64,000 nt of DNA from Actinoplanes italicus (GCF_003001815.1 NZ_PVMZ01000006.1:124001-188000); one strand, 5' to 3'. Counted from the first letter of the stretch, positions 25,341 through 35,000 are shown. The notes: a model not told the origin generated them from the sequence alone. Translations and numbers: made by a program.

Positions 25341-27131
25341 ATGGGGCAGGTCTCATTGTTCAGTCGCGCGGAAATAGCCGCGATGCGCGATCGCACCGCG
25401 TCACGGAATTACTCTGCGAGCCGCGAGGAATTCCGCCGCGAGCATGAGCGGCGCCGTTTCTGGGGACTGCGGAGCCGACACGGCGAGAAACTGCGCCGGA
25501 ACCGCGAGGCCGGGTGCTCATCGGCCTCATCGCCGCTCGATCCGGCTGCGAGCCGAGCGAGAACCGAGGGGCCACCACCCGTCACTGATCTGCCGGCCGC
25601 TGGACCGCGGTCATCGGCTTCCGCATCCGCCCTTGCTCCCTCTCCCACCTTCACTTCGGCCTCGTCCGTCGCCTTCTCATCCTCTTCGGCTTCCGCCTCC
25701 GCCCCTATCCCTGCCTCGTCCGTCGCCTCCTCCTCCGCCCCTACCTTCGCCTCTGCCTCGTCCGTCGCCTCCTCATCCGCCCCTGTCCGTGCCTCGCCTG
25801 TCGCCTCCTCAACCGCCCCTACCTTCGCCTCTGCCTCGTCCGTCGCCTCCTCATCCGCCCCTGTCCGTGCCTCGCCTGTCGCCTCCTCAACCGCCCCCAC
25901 CCCTGCCTCTCCCTCGTCCGTCGCCTCCTCAACCGCCCCCACCCCCGCCCCTACGCCTGCCTCGTCCCTCGCCGCCTCATCCGCTTCGCCGTCCGTCTCC
26001 GCCTCCCCCTCCACCGGTGCTTCGCCGCAGCGGAGCTCGGCGGCCCGGACGATTGCCGCCTTGGCGCGGGTCCCAGCATCGGATGCAGTGCGGGCTGTCA
26101 AATCGGAGCAGGTGATACGGGGCGGGCCGGTTCGACGGCCGTGGAGCGCGGTGCGCCCGGCGGCGAACAGTTCGGTCAAGCGAGGTGTTTCACTGCGAGC
26201 GCCGCGGTCGTTGCCAGCGGTCCGGCGACATGAGCGTGATGTCGGACCAACGTTGCCGTCCGTATTTCGACCAGCTCACTGTGAAATTTCATTGAATGGG
26301 GATGGTCTCCGCAGGACGGAAGTCGCGGTAACCAATTCCAGCAATTTCCTTCCTGGCCGCACCGATGGGGGTTACCCGGCGACGGTTACGGTAAAAGCAG
26401 CCTCTGCATGCTTTCACTGTCTTCTTTCTTCGCGCCGGGTGGGAGCGGCTGACCTGGAACGCGTTCTTGGACTCTCCCGGACCCCATGGGAAAAGTCAGG
26501 TTCAGAACATTTCACCGAAGGCCGGGATTTCGTTGAGGCCCGGGAAGTGAGACGAACCCCATCCGGCAGAGCCGGGCGGTGCTCACCGAGCCGAAGCCTT
26601 CCACGGCGCCCGACAACGGCCCATCATGGCCACGCGACGCCCGCCAGACTCGAACACGTCTGCCAGGTCGAGCGCTTCCCGCCGAGTCCCGGTCTCAGTC
26701 CTGCCCAGTCCCGGTCTCAGTCCTGCCCAGTCACGGTCCCGGTCCCGGTCCCGGTCCAGTCCCAGTCCCGGTCCCAGTCCCAGTCCCGGTCCCGGTCCCG
26801 GTCCCGGTCCCGGTCCCAGTCCCAGTCCAGTCCCAGTCCCAGTCCCGGTCCCAGTCCCAGTCCCAGTCCCGGTCCCAGTCCCAGTCCCAGTCCCGGTCCC
26901 GGTCCCGGTCCCGGTCCAGTCCCGGCCTTGGCCCCGGTCCCGGTCCAGTCCCGGCCTTGGCCCCGGCCCCGGCCCCGGCCCCGGTTCAAGCCCAGGCCCA
27001 GGCCCGGTTCCGGCCCCGGTTCAAGCCCAGGCCCGGTTCCGGCCCCCCGGTTCCCGGCCCGGCCCGGCCCGGCCCCGAGCTTCTGCGGTCAGGGTCTCCG
27101 GCAGCCCGCAAGCCGTAGCCGATCCACGTGA
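25341..27131 (+). CDS. Conserved short N-terminal module followed by long repeat-encoded tail (doubtful beyond ~residue 65)
   Basis: The frame is open for 596 codons. Residues 1-60 (starting MGQVSLFSRAEIAAMRDRTA, with EFRREHERRRFWGLRSRHGEKLRR) look like a real basic, helical small protein of a kind I recall from actinobacteria as a hypothetical of about 60-80 residues. Everything after residue ~65 is low complexity. Residues 85-235 are a Ser/Ala/Pro tail with an exact 26-residue (78-bp) tandem duplication, then there is an irregular part. Residues ~455-560 derive from the hexamer array and read as SQSRS and PSPGPS repeats. The gene may have lost its natural stop through repeat expansion. No clear Shine-Dalgarno. 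The antisense strand of 25409-26179 is also open and acidic, so strand choice in the repeat is not certain. Confidence 0.4.
   Translation: MGQVSLFSRAEIAAMRDRTASRNYSASREEFRREHERRRFWGLRSRHGEKLRRNREAGCSSASSPLDPAASRARTEGPPPVTDLPAAGPRSSASASALAPSPTFTSASSVAFSSSSASASAPIPASSVASSSAPTFASASSVASSSAPVRASPVASSTAPTFASASSVASSSAPVRASPVASSTAPTPASPSSVASSTAPTPAPTPASSLAASSASPSVSASPSTGASPQRSSAARTIAALARVPASDAVRAVKSEQVIRGGPVRRPWSAVRPAANSSVKRGVSLRAPRSLPAVRRHERDVGPTLPSVFRPAHCEISLNGDGLRRTEVAVTNSSNFLPGRTDGGYPATVTVKAASACFHCLLSSRRVGAADLERVLGLSRTPWEKSGSEHFTEGRDFVEAREVRRTPSGRAGRCSPSRSLPRRPTTAHHGHATPARLEHVCQVERFPPSPGLSPAQSRSQSCPVTVPVPVPVQSQSRSQSQSRSRSRSRSRSQSQSSPSPSPGPSPSPSPGPSPSPSPGPGPGPGPVPALAPVPVQSRPWPRPRPRPRFKPRPRPGSGPGSSPGPVPAPRFPARPGPAPSFCGQGLRQPASRSRST
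25741..25896. repeat. Exact 78-bp tandem duplication
   Basis: Bases 25741-25818 and 25819-25896 are essentially identical 78-mers beginning CTACCTTCGC. They sit in a wider TCC/GCC/CCT-rich region (about 25615-26010) with partial copies of the same units on both sides. The length is a multiple of three, so the frame is kept. Confidence 0.85.
26685..27070. repeat. Hexamer tandem array (CCCGGT/CCCAGT), G-quadruplex-prone on minus strand
   Basis: It opens with two exact 22-bp units (26685 and 26707), then about 30 contiguous hexamers CCCGGT or CCCAGT to ~26925, then degenerates into GGCCCC-type repeats to ~27070. The minus strand therefore reads GGG-N3-GGG-N3 for roughly 200 bases, the spacing expected for three-tetrad G-quadruplexes. 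It lies just past the 3' end of the minus-strand Cthe_2159 gene. Confidence 0.92.
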
Positions 27132-27158
27132 CAGCACTGAGATACGGCTTGCGGGCTG
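27102..27158. terminator. Perfect 16-bp stem hairpin
   Basis: CAGCCCGCAAGCCGTA (27102-27117) pairs perfectly with TACGGCTTGCGGGCTG (27143-27158) around a 25-base loop. It begins 20 bases past the stop of the minus-strand gene ending at 27179 and probably marks the end of that operon's transcript. Confidence 0.75.
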
Positions 27159-27178
27159 GACCTCGACGACTGCGACGG

Positions 27179-28813
27179 CTAACGGTTGCCCGCGACGACC
27201 GTGCTGACCTGGGTGCCGTTCAGCGTCCCGCCGACGTAGAGTCCACCCCCTACCGCCGTGCCGGAGACCGATCCGCCGGTGCGCACCGCGTAGGTCGTAC
27301 CCCGGGTGATCTGGTTCGAGGAGAAGACGACGCCCCGGAAGGCCTTCGTGGGCTGGTAGGACGCGATCTGCGCACCCGAGGTGGTGGCCAGATGGACCAC
27401 CGTCCCAGCAGGCTGGTTGGCGCTGAAGGTGATCGACACCCAGCCCTGACCGGAGGTCGGCAGGGTGCTGGTGGTGGCGCTGATCCCGGAGGAGAGCAGC
27501 GTGCCGCCGGTGATGGTGAGCGCACCGTTGGAGTCGAGGCCGCCCTCGCCGCCGCCGCGGGTGGCGGAGCCGGTGACCACCACGGTGCCGCCGCCGATGG
27601 TGAGGGCGCCGTTGGAGTCGAGGCCGTCGGTGCCGCCGCCGACGACCACCGAGCCGCCGGTGACGGAGATGAGCGCGTTCGGCGAGTTCTGCATCTCGCC
27701 GTAGGCCGGGTCGGAGGCGTTGACCGCGTCGTCGGAGGCCACCGCGGAGACGTTTCCGCCGCTCAGATAAACCTTCAGACCTTCGATTCCCTCGTACGAC
27801 TTCGTGACGTTCACAGTTCCGCCGGAGATCCGCACGTCCGTCTCGGCGTGCACGCCGTCGTCCGACGTGGACACCGTCGTGGTGCCGCCGTCGACGGTGA
27901 CGTTCGCGTCGGAGTGGACCCCGTCGTCGGTGGCGGTGACGTTCGCCGTCCCGTCGCTGATCACGGTCAGCACCCCGGCCTTGAGTCCCTTGCCGGTGGC
28001 GTTGGCGGTGATCGAGCCGCCGTTGACGATCACGTCGGTCTGTCCGGTGATCGCGTCGTCGGTCGCGTGCACGTTGACGGTTCCGCCCGTGACCGCCACG
28101 TACCCGCGGGTGGTGTCCTCCTCGTTGTCGGACTTGAGCCCGTCACCGCCGGCCGTGGCGGTGATCGAACCGCCGCTGACGATCACGTAGTCCTGACCGC
28201 GGATCGCGTCGTCCGGCGCGGTCGCGGTGATCGTTCCCCCGGCGATGACGAGGCCGTCCTTGACGTTGATGGCGTCGTTGGCGTTGCCGGTGACGACGAG
28301 CGAGCCGGTGCCGGCGATGGTCAGGTCGGCGGCCGAGGCGATCGGCCCGTCGGCGGAGGTGGTGCCGTCGGTGAGCCGGTTGGTGGTGCCGGCCTGGAGG
28401 AACAGCAGGACCTCGTCGGCGGCGACCACGTTGATCGCACCGGTGGCGCCGGTGACGGTGACACCGTTGAGGATGAGCCGGACGATGCCGCTGCCGGTGC
28501 TGTTGACGACGATCTGGCCGCTGGTGAGGGAGCCGCTGAAGCGGTAGGTGCCGGCCGCGTTCACGGTCACCGTGCTGCCCGCGACGGTCACGTTCGGGTT
28601 GCTGGTGGTGGCGCCCGTGCCGGTCAGGGTGACGGCGGCGACGTCCGGCTCGTTCCAGGTGAGGTCGGCGGAGCTGTGATGGCTGGCCTGGTTGGCGGCG
28701 AGGGCGGCCGCCGCCGCGGGCCCGGCGGCCACCGCGGGCGTCGGGGCGACCCAGACGGCGAGGGCGGTGGCGGTCAGCGCCGCGGGGACGGCGAGCCGGG
28801 GGATTCGGGGCAT
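27179..28813 (-). CDS. Secreted Cthe_2159-type carbohydrate-binding beta-helix protein
   Basis: 544 residues. A signal peptide (1-~29, cleavage at AVA) is followed by a long repetitive parallel beta-helix. Successive ~20-residue rungs contain motifs such as DDAIRGQDYVIVSGGSI, DDAITGQTDVIVNGG, DDGVHSDANVTVDGG, DDGVHAETDVRISGG and DGLDSNGALTIGGG. The DDG/DDA turns are rich in Asp and may bind Ca2+. Proteins of the Cthe_2159 family bind polygalacturonic acid or cellulose. The short C-terminal domain (~440-544) lacks rungs. First-to-last operon order is DUF4956, VTC, then this gene, a grouping seen in many bacteria together with CotH-like proteins. Confidence 0.88.
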   Translation of the reverse strand: MPRIPRLAVPAALTATALAVWVAPTPAVAAGPAAAAALAANQASHHSSADLTWNEPDVAAVTLTGTGATTSNPNVTVAGSTVTVNAAGTYRFSGSLTSGQIVVNSTGSGIVRLILNGVTVTGATGAINVVAADEVLLFLQAGTTNRLTDGTTSADGPIASAADLTIAGTGSLVVTGNANDAINVKDGLVIAGGTITATAPDDAIRGQDYVIVSGGSITATAGGDGLKSDNEEDTTRGYVAVTGGTVNVHATDDAITGQTDVIVNGGSITANATGKGLKAGVLTVISDGTANVTATDDGVHSDANVTVDGGTTTVSTSDDGVHAETDVRISGGTVNVTKSYEGIEGLKVYLSGGNVSAVASDDAVNASDPAYGEMQNSPNALISVTGGSVVVGGGTDGLDSNGALTIGGGTVVVTGSATRGGGEGGLDSNGALTITGGTLLSSGISATTSTLPTSGQGWVSITFSANQPAGTVVHLATTSGAQIASYQPTKAFRGVVFSSNQITRGTTYAVRTGGSVSGTAVGGGLYVGGTLNGTQVSTVVAGNR

Positions 28814-28826
28814 GGTGGGTCCTTCT

Positions 28827-29561
28827 TCAGGTGGGGGAGAAGTGGCGGCGCAGGAGGCGCCGCCACGGGACGGCGGGCAGGTCGGGTCGCAGCGCGGCGA
28901 GCCCGGTGGCGTACTTGGAGATGCTGATGGGCCGGTGCCCGCAGGCCCACAGCAGCCGGTCGGCCGGGGAGACCGCCGAGCCGGTCTTGGTCTCGATCAC
29001 CGCGACGTCCGGCAGCGTGATCTCCCGGCCGTCCATGTCGGTCCAGGTCAGACCGATGTCGACGGTCATCCGGGCGTCGCCGGTCGATTGCAGGAAGGTG
29101 GTCCGCCGGTAGGTGGTGACCAGTGTCGGCGCGAGGGTCAGGTCGTCGTCGCCGAGCACGTCGTCGACGAACCACCGGCCCGGCTCGACAGTGTCGTGGT
29201 CGTCTGGTTCGTACGGCAGCCGGTTCTTGATCGTCCCGCCGCGGTATCCCTCGGTCTTCACCTCGAGCCAGCACAGCGCCGAGTCGAGATAGGTCCTGGT
29301 CCTGACCTTGAAACGGCGGCGCCGCCGGTACGCGGTGAGCCGGAAGCTGACCAGGTCGGGTGTGTCGAAGTAGACCGATCGGTAGCGGAAGGTCCGTTCC
29401 CCGTCGATCTCCAGGACGCGGGTTCCGGGATCGAGCCGGGACACCAGCCGGCCGGCGTCGGCGACGGGCAGCACGTACTTGCGGTCCACCCGGGTCTGCA
29501 GCTCGGCCTTCGCGGTCAGTTCGGACAGCGAGACCGGGCCCAGGCCGGTGGTCACGGTCAT
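28827..29561 (-). CDS. VTC-domain (polyphosphate polymerase-like) protein
   Basis: A 244-residue tunnel-fold protein like the catalytic VTC4 core of yeast polyphosphate polymerase. Key basic and acidic residues of the tunnel are visible: RVDRKYVLP near the start, FRYRSVYFDTPD, RRRRRFKVRTRTY, WLEVKTEG, DIGLTWTD and VIETKTG. It lacks the SPX domain and membrane part of the yeast protein, as expected for bacterial versions; the membrane part may be supplied by the coupled DUF4956 protein. Its start overlaps that gene by ATGA. Whether it makes polyphosphate or another polymer is unproven. Confidence 0.88.
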   Translation of the reverse strand: MTVTTGLGPVSLSELTAKAELQTRVDRKYVLPVADAGRLVSRLDPGTRVLEIDGERTFRYRSVYFDTPDLVSFRLTAYRRRRRFKVRTRTYLDSALCWLEVKTEGYRGGTIKNRLPYEPDDHDTVEPGRWFVDDVLGDDDLTLAPTLVTTYRRTTFLQSTGDARMTVDIGLTWTDMDGREITLPDVAVIETKTGSAVSPADRLLWACGHRPISISKYATGLAALRPDLPAVPWRRLLRRHFSPT

Positions 29562-30133
29562 CGGGCCGCTCCGGCAAGCGTTTTCCGATTCTGGGCGTAC
29601 GAGTAGCGCACCTCCACCACGGTCGTCTCGTTGACGAGATCCACCCGTTCGACGGTGGCCGCGTGCACCCGGGCGCCGAGGATGCGTTCCAGCTGCGCGA
29701 CCAGGGCGAGCTGGTCGATGACCGCGTTGTCGAGCACCATCACCTGCCGCCGGTAACCGCGGAACAGGCGTGGGTGGTCGCCCAGGTACATGACGACGAG
29801 GATCAGTCCCATCAGCGACGGGGCCAGCCAGAGCGGTCCGCCGCTGAGCGGGCCGAGGATGCCGAGGGCCAGCGCAGAGAAGTAGTAGGCGACCTCGTGC
29901 TGGTCCAGTTCGGTGGACCGGAGCCGGATGATCGACAGCACTCCGAACAGGCCGAGGCCAAGCCCGGCGCCGACCGTGCTGGAGCTGAGCGATCCGGCCA
30001 CCGCGAGCACGCCCACGTTGACCCCGAGGTAGGCCACCACCAGGTCCCGCCGCCGGTGCCTCGGGAAGTACAGCCCGAAGACGAGAACACTCACAGCTGC
30101 GATATCTAGCGCGAACAGCGCAAGCCGGGGCAT
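29558..30133 (-). CDS. DUF4956 membrane protein
   Basis: 191 residues with about four membrane helices in residues 1-115 (ALFALDIAAVSVLVFGLYF, VVAYLGVNVGVLAVAGSL, GLGLGLFGVLSIIRL, YFSALALGILGPL) and a cytoplasmic alpha/beta C-terminal domain. SIIRLRSTELDQHEVAYYF is the family signature. The ATG at 30133 has GGAGAGG about ten bases upstream and is preferred over 30181. It is the first gene of the DUF4956-VTC-Cthe_2159 operon, and likely anchors or feeds the VTC enzyme. Confidence 0.88.
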   Translation of the reverse strand: MPRLALFALDIAAVSVLVFGLYFPRHRRRDLVVAYLGVNVGVLAVAGSLSSSTVGAGLGLGLFGVLSIIRLRSTELDQHEVAYYFSALALGILGPLSGGPLWLAPSLMGLILVVMYLGDHPRLFRGYRRQVMVLDNAVIDQLALVAQLERILGARVHAATVERVDLVNETTVVEVRYSYAQNRKTLAGAAR

Positions 30134-30296
30134 AGTGGCACGACCTCTCCGTGGCCGGCCGGACAGAGCCCCCGTGAACACCGTCCGGCCGACGGGTTAC
30201 ATATAGATGAACGTCGATCTGACTCTAACCGTGAGCAGGCTCTGGTTCATCGAACGCAACCTCAGAGAACCCTCAAAGTCGCCTATGCCCCACCTG

Positions 30297-30326
30297 TGTC
30301 AGACGCCGTGTCAGAGGCGTGTCAGA
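30297..30326 (+). promoter_or_regulatory. Triple TGTCAGA direct repeat, SARP-type binding site candidate
   Basis: TGTCAGA starts at 30297, 30309 and 30320, a 12- then 11-bp period. SARP activators recognise heptamers repeated every 11 bp. The site ends 33 bp before the ABC exporter start, and a SARP/AfsR-family regulator is encoded convergently just past the exporter genes. Confidence 0.6.
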
Positions 30327-30359
30327 GCCGGAACAGGGGCGGCCCCGATCGTTGCCGGC

Positions 30360-31286
30360 ATGAGCGATTCAGCGATCGAAGCAACCGGGCTCCGGAAGGC
30401 CTTCGGCGACAAGACCGTCCTCGACGGTGTCGACCTGACGGTCCGGACCGGCACCGTCTTCTCCCTGCTCGGCCCGAACGGCGCCGGCAAGACGACGACG
30501 GTCAACATCCTGACGACCCTGATCAAACCCGACGCGGGTACGGTCCGCGTCGCGGGCCACGACATCGCCGGCGCGGCCAAGGCGGTCCGCCGGTCGATCG
30601 GGGTCACCGGCCAGTTCGCGGCGGTCGACGAGCTGCTCACCGGCCGGGAGAACCTGCAGCTCATGACCGACCTGAGCGGTGGCCGGCGGACCGTCGGCGG
30701 GCTGCTGGAGCGGTTCGACCTCATCGAGGCGGCGGACAAGCCCGCGGCGACCTACTCGGGGGGCATGCGCCGCAAGCTCGACCTGGCCATGACGCTGGTC
30801 GGCGATCCGCGGATCATCTTCCTGGACGAGCCGACGACCGGCCTGGACCCGCGCAGCCGCCGCACGATGTGGGACATCATCCGCGACCTGGTGGCCGGCG
30901 GCGTGACCATCTTCCTCACCACGCAGTACCTCGAGGAGGCCGACCAGCTCGCCGACCGGATCGCGGTGCTCGACCAGGGCCGCCTGGTCGCCGAGGGCAC
31001 CGCCGGTGAGCTCAAGCGCCGGCTCCCCGGAACCCACGTCCGGCTGCGGTTCACGGCCGCCGAGCCCCTCGACGCGGCGGCACGCCTCTTCGACGGCTCC
31101 ACGACCGATGCCGAGGCCCTGACCCTGCGGGTTCCCAGTGACGGCGGGACCGCCTCGCTGCATGCCCTGCTGAACCGCCTCGACGAGTACTCCCTGCACG
31201 CCGAGGAGTTCTCCGTGCACACCCCCGACCTCGACGACGTCTTCCTCGCCCTGACCGGCCACACCACGAAGGTGGATGCGAAATGA
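30360..31286 (+). CDS. ABC exporter ATP-binding protein, DrrA-like
   Basis: A 308-residue ATPase of the daunorubicin-resistance (DrrA) family that powers drug or lipid export with the following permease. Walker A LLGPNGAGKTTT (~res. 35-46), ABC signature YSGGMRRKLDLA, Walker B IIFLDEPTTGLDP, and switch His in FLTTQYLEEAD, where the usual H-loop His is replaced by Q as in DrrA proteins. The C-terminal ~90 residues are the DrrA-specific domain. The ATG at 30360 is chosen, as the upstream extension to 30207 covers the promoter repeats. Overlaps the permease gene by ATGA. Confidence 0.93.
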   Translation: MSDSAIEATGLRKAFGDKTVLDGVDLTVRTGTVFSLLGPNGAGKTTTVNILTTLIKPDAGTVRVAGHDIAGAAKAVRRSIGVTGQFAAVDELLTGRENLQLMTDLSGGRRTVGGLLERFDLIEAADKPAATYSGGMRRKLDLAMTLVGDPRIIFLDEPTTGLDPRSRRTMWDIIRDLVAGGVTIFLTTQYLEEADQLADRIAVLDQGRLVAEGTAGELKRRLPGTHVRLRFTAAEPLDAAARLFDGSTTDAEALTLRVPSDGGTASLHALLNRLDEYSLHAEEFSVHTPDLDDVFLALTGHTTKVDAK

Positions 31287-32032
31287 GCGCCAAGTCCCAC
31301 TCCGCCGTGATGCTGCGCCGCAACCTCCGGCACATCACCCGCAACCCGACGTCGATCTTCAACGCGGTCCTCATGCCGATCGTGATGATGCTGATGTTCG
31401 TGTACGTGTTCGGCGACGCGTTCGACGTCGGTGTCGACTACATCGACTACGCCACACCGGGCCTCATGCTGCTGGCCGTCTGCTACGGGCTCGGCGCCGT
31501 CGCGACCTCGGTCAACTCCGACATGACCAAGGGCATCATCAACCGGTTCAAGGTCATGGACGTCTCCCGTGGCGCGGTTCTCAACGGCCACGTCATCGCG
31601 AGCGTGCTGACCAACGTCATCGCCATCACGGCGCTCGTCGGGGTTGCGTTCCTGCTCGGATTCGACCCGGCGGCCGGTCCCCTCGACTGGCTCGGCGTGG
31701 CCGGCATGATCGTCCTGCTCGGCTTCGCGGCCGGCTGGATCACCGTCGCCCTGGGGCTGGCCGCGAAGTCGCCGGAGACCGCCGGCATGGCCGCCGTACC
31801 GCTGGTCATGCTGCCGTTCTTCAGCAGTGCGATCGTGCCCGCCGAGAAGATGGGCCAGGGCGTCCGGCAGTTCGCCGAGTACCAGCCCTTCACCCCGATC
31901 ATCGAGACGCTGCGCGGGCTGCTCGACGGCGCGCCGCAGACCGGTGACCTGATCGCCGCGATCGCCTGGTGCGTCGGCATAACGATCGTCGGTTATCTGT
32001 GGGCGTCGTCCACGTTCACGAAGCGAGCGTGA
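31283..32032 (+). CDS. ABC-2 type exporter permease, DrrB-like
   Basis: A 249-residue inner-membrane protein with six predicted helices (for example IVMMLMFVYVFGDAF, GLMLLAVCYGLGAVATS, VLTNVIAITALVGVAFLLGF, LGVAGMIVLLGFAAGWITVALGL). The ABC-2 membrane signature region around FFSSAIVPAEKM and the EYQPFTPIIETLRGLLDG loop are typical of DrrB. It pairs with the coupled ATPase. The stop overlaps the convergent regulator gene by 17 bp. Confidence 0.92.
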   Translation: MSAKSHSAVMLRRNLRHITRNPTSIFNAVLMPIVMMLMFVYVFGDAFDVGVDYIDYATPGLMLLAVCYGLGAVATSVNSDMTKGIINRFKVMDVSRGAVLNGHVIASVLTNVIAITALVGVAFLLGFDPAAGPLDWLGVAGMIVLLGFAAGWITVALGLAAKSPETAGMAAVPLVMLPFFSSAIVPAEKMGQGVRQFAEYQPFTPIIETLRGLLDGAPQTGDLIAAIAWCVGITIVGYLWASSTFTKRA

Positions 32033-35000
32033 CAGCGGCCAGCTGACGCCAGTCCCCCGCGGCACCCACCCGAGCCGCCTCGGCGAACCCTTCGCCGAGG
32101 CGGCCGCGTGCTTCCCGCTCGATCCGCGCCACATCGGGGTTCGACAGGTCCTGCAGCCCACGGACCCTGGTGCTCGCCGCCAGCAGCCGGGCGGCCTGCT
32201 CGTACTCGCCGCGGCGCAGAGCCAGGTCGGCGACCCCCACGAGGACCAGTGCCGACAGGTGGGCGTGTCCCGCGTCGGCCGCCTCGTCGAACGCCGCCGC
32301 CCGCAGGTCACGGACCTCGGTGAGATCCTCGGTCAGGTACGCCATCCGGTCCCGGACCAGCGCCCGGACGTTGGCCTGCTCCGCCTTGCCGCCCAGCATC
32401 GTCGTCGCGGCGTCGAGCTGGCGCCGGGCCTCCGCGACGTCACCGTCCCAGCGGGCCAGGTCGGCCTTCGCCAGCGCCAGCTCCGACAGCGCGTCGGGCC
32501 AGGTCACCCGGGCCGCCAGCCGATCCGCCTCGGCCATCGCCGCCACGGAGCCGGCCGGGTCGCCCATCAGGTGGCACAGCTGCGCCTGCCGCGCCCGCAT
32601 CGCGATGACGTCCTCGATCGACCCGACCTCCGTGACCGCGGCGATGGCCTGCTCGTAGCACTCGTAGGCGGCGGCGAACCCGCCCCGCGTCGCGATCCGG
32701 TCGGCCAGCTCGGTCATGGCGAAATACATCCCGAACCGTTCACCCAGCGCCCGGAACTCGGCGAGCGCCGCCTGCAGGTAGTCGTCCGCGTCCCGCCCGC
32801 CGTGGCCCAGCGCGATCCGCATCTTGCCGAGGTGCAGCCGGGCCAGGGCACGGACCCACGGATCCGGGTTGCCGAGCAGCGGCTCCCAGACGGTCAGGGC
32901 TGACCCCGGGTCCCGCAGCAGGCTCTCCAGCGGCACGACCAGCCCCAGGATCGGGTTGCGGGAACCACCACGGACCACGATCTCGTACGCCTTGTGGATC
33001 CACTCCGCCGCCTGGCGCTCGTCCGACCGGCCCGAACCGGCGAAGAGCACTACCAGCGCGTACACCGCGGCTCTGATCTCGTCGTCGACCTCGCCGGGCA
33101 CCTCGGTGGCCGCCGTGATCAGCTCGATGCCCTCGGCCTTGTATCCGCCCAGCCACCAGTACCAGCCGGCCGCCGCCGCGAGCCGCATCGCGCCGGTCGC
33201 CTCCCCGGCCGCGAGCGCGCCCCGCATCGCCGCGCCGATGTTGTCGTGCTCGGATTCGAGCACGGCCATCCACTCCAGCTGCTCGGCCCGGCGCAGATGC
33301 GGCTCCGCCGCCTCGGCCAGCTCGACGCACCAGTCCAGATGTGCCCGGCGGGCGACGTCCGACTGCCCCGCCTCGGCGAGCCGCCCGGCGGCGTACTCCT
33401 TGATCGTGCCGAGCATCCGGTAGCGCGGAGTGCCGCCGCCCCGGGTGACCAGCAGCGACTTCTCGGCCAGCGCGGTGAGCAGCTCGAGCACCTCGTACGA
33501 CTCGACGGCGTCGTCCGCGCAGACCCGTTCGGCCGCCTCCAGGCTCGCACCGCCGGCGAAGACCGACAGCCGGCACAGCACCGTCCGCTCGGCCTCGGAC
33601 AGCAGCTCCCAGCTCCAGTCGACCATCGCGCGCAGTGTCCGGTGGCGCGGCAGCGCGGTCCGGCTGCCACCGGTGAGCAGCCGGAACCGGTCGTCCAGCC
33701 GGTTGGCGAGCTGATCGAGCGACATCGTGCGCAGCCGCGCCGCGGCCAGCTCGATCGCCAGCGGCATCCCGTCCAGCGCCCGGCAGATCCGCGCCATGGT
33801 CGCCAGCGCCGGGGCGTCCGCCACCAGGTCGGAGCGCACCGCGCCGGCCCGGTCCCGCAGCAGCCGGACCGCCGGCGCCGACGCGATCCGGTCGGCACCG
33901 GCGTCGCCGTCCGGCACCGAGAGCGGCTCCACCGGCCACAGCGCCTCGCCGGTGATGCCGAGCGGTTCCCGGCTGGTCGCCAGGATCCGCAGCCGGCGGC
34001 ACTCGCCGAGCACCCGGTGGGCGAACCCGGCCGCCTGCTCGATCACATGCTCGCAGTTGTCCAGGATCAACAGGGTCTCCCGGTCGCGCAGCGCCGTGAT
34101 CAGGCGCTCGGCCGGCTCCATGTCCGGCGCCTCGCCGAGCAGCGCGTCCCGCAGGCCCAGCGCGGCGAGCGTCGCCTGCGCCACGTCGCCGTCCGGGCCG
34201 ATCGCCGCCAGCTCCACGAGCCAGGCCCCGTCCGGCAGGTCGCCCAGCAGCGCCCGCGCGGTCTCCGTCGCCAGCCGGGTCTTCCCCGAACCGCCCGGCC
34301 CGATTAGCGTGGTCAGCCGTCGCCCGGCGACCAGATCACCCACCGCGGCGACATCGGAGTCCTTGCCGATGTAGCTGGTCAGCTCGGCCCGCAGGTTCGT
34401 GGTGCGGTTCTCCTCGCGCCGGCCCGACTCGCCCCGCAGCAGCGCCAGATGCAGCGCCGCCAGCTCCGGCGACGGGTCGACGCCGAGTTCGTCGGCGAGG
34501 GTCTCGCGGGTGCGCTGGAAGACCAGCAGCGCCTCGGTGTCGCGGCCGCTCGCGACGAGCGCCCGCATCAGCGCGGCGACCAGCCGCTCGCGGACCGGAT
34601 GCGCGGTGACCAGGTCGGTCAGCTCGGTGACCAGCTCCGCGCCGTGTCCGGCCCGGACCTCGGCGTCGAACCGCTCCTCCAGGGCGGCCAGGCGCAGGGC
34701 CTTGAGCCGGGTGACGGCCGCCTCGAAGGCCGGGCTGTCCAGCGGGCCGACGTCCTGCAGGGGCGCGCCGCGCCACAGGCCGAGCGCCTCGCGGAGCAGC
34801 CGGAGCCGCTGGGCGGCATCGTCCCCGCGGGCCTGCGCGGCGGCGGTGAGGCGTTCGAACCGCACGGCGTCGACGGCGTCCGGCTCCACCGCGAGGCGGT
34901 AGCCCTCCGGATGGCCCTCGACCGAGCCGTCCGGCAGCACCTTGCGCAGCCGGGAGACGAGGCGGTGCAGGGCGTTCGCGGCCTCGGCGGGCGGGTTCTC

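Noticed and set aside
25409..26179. Acidic Glu/Ala-rich antisense frame of 256 codons
   Set aside because: Codon bias is similar to the plus frame, so it cannot be excluded, but its ends lack conserved sequence whereas the plus frame starts with a plausible conserved module.
27128..28927. 599-codon plus-strand frame opposite the beta-helix gene
   Set aside because: Gly/Asp/Val-rich mirror of the secreted repetitive protein on the minus strand, which has signal peptide and operon context.
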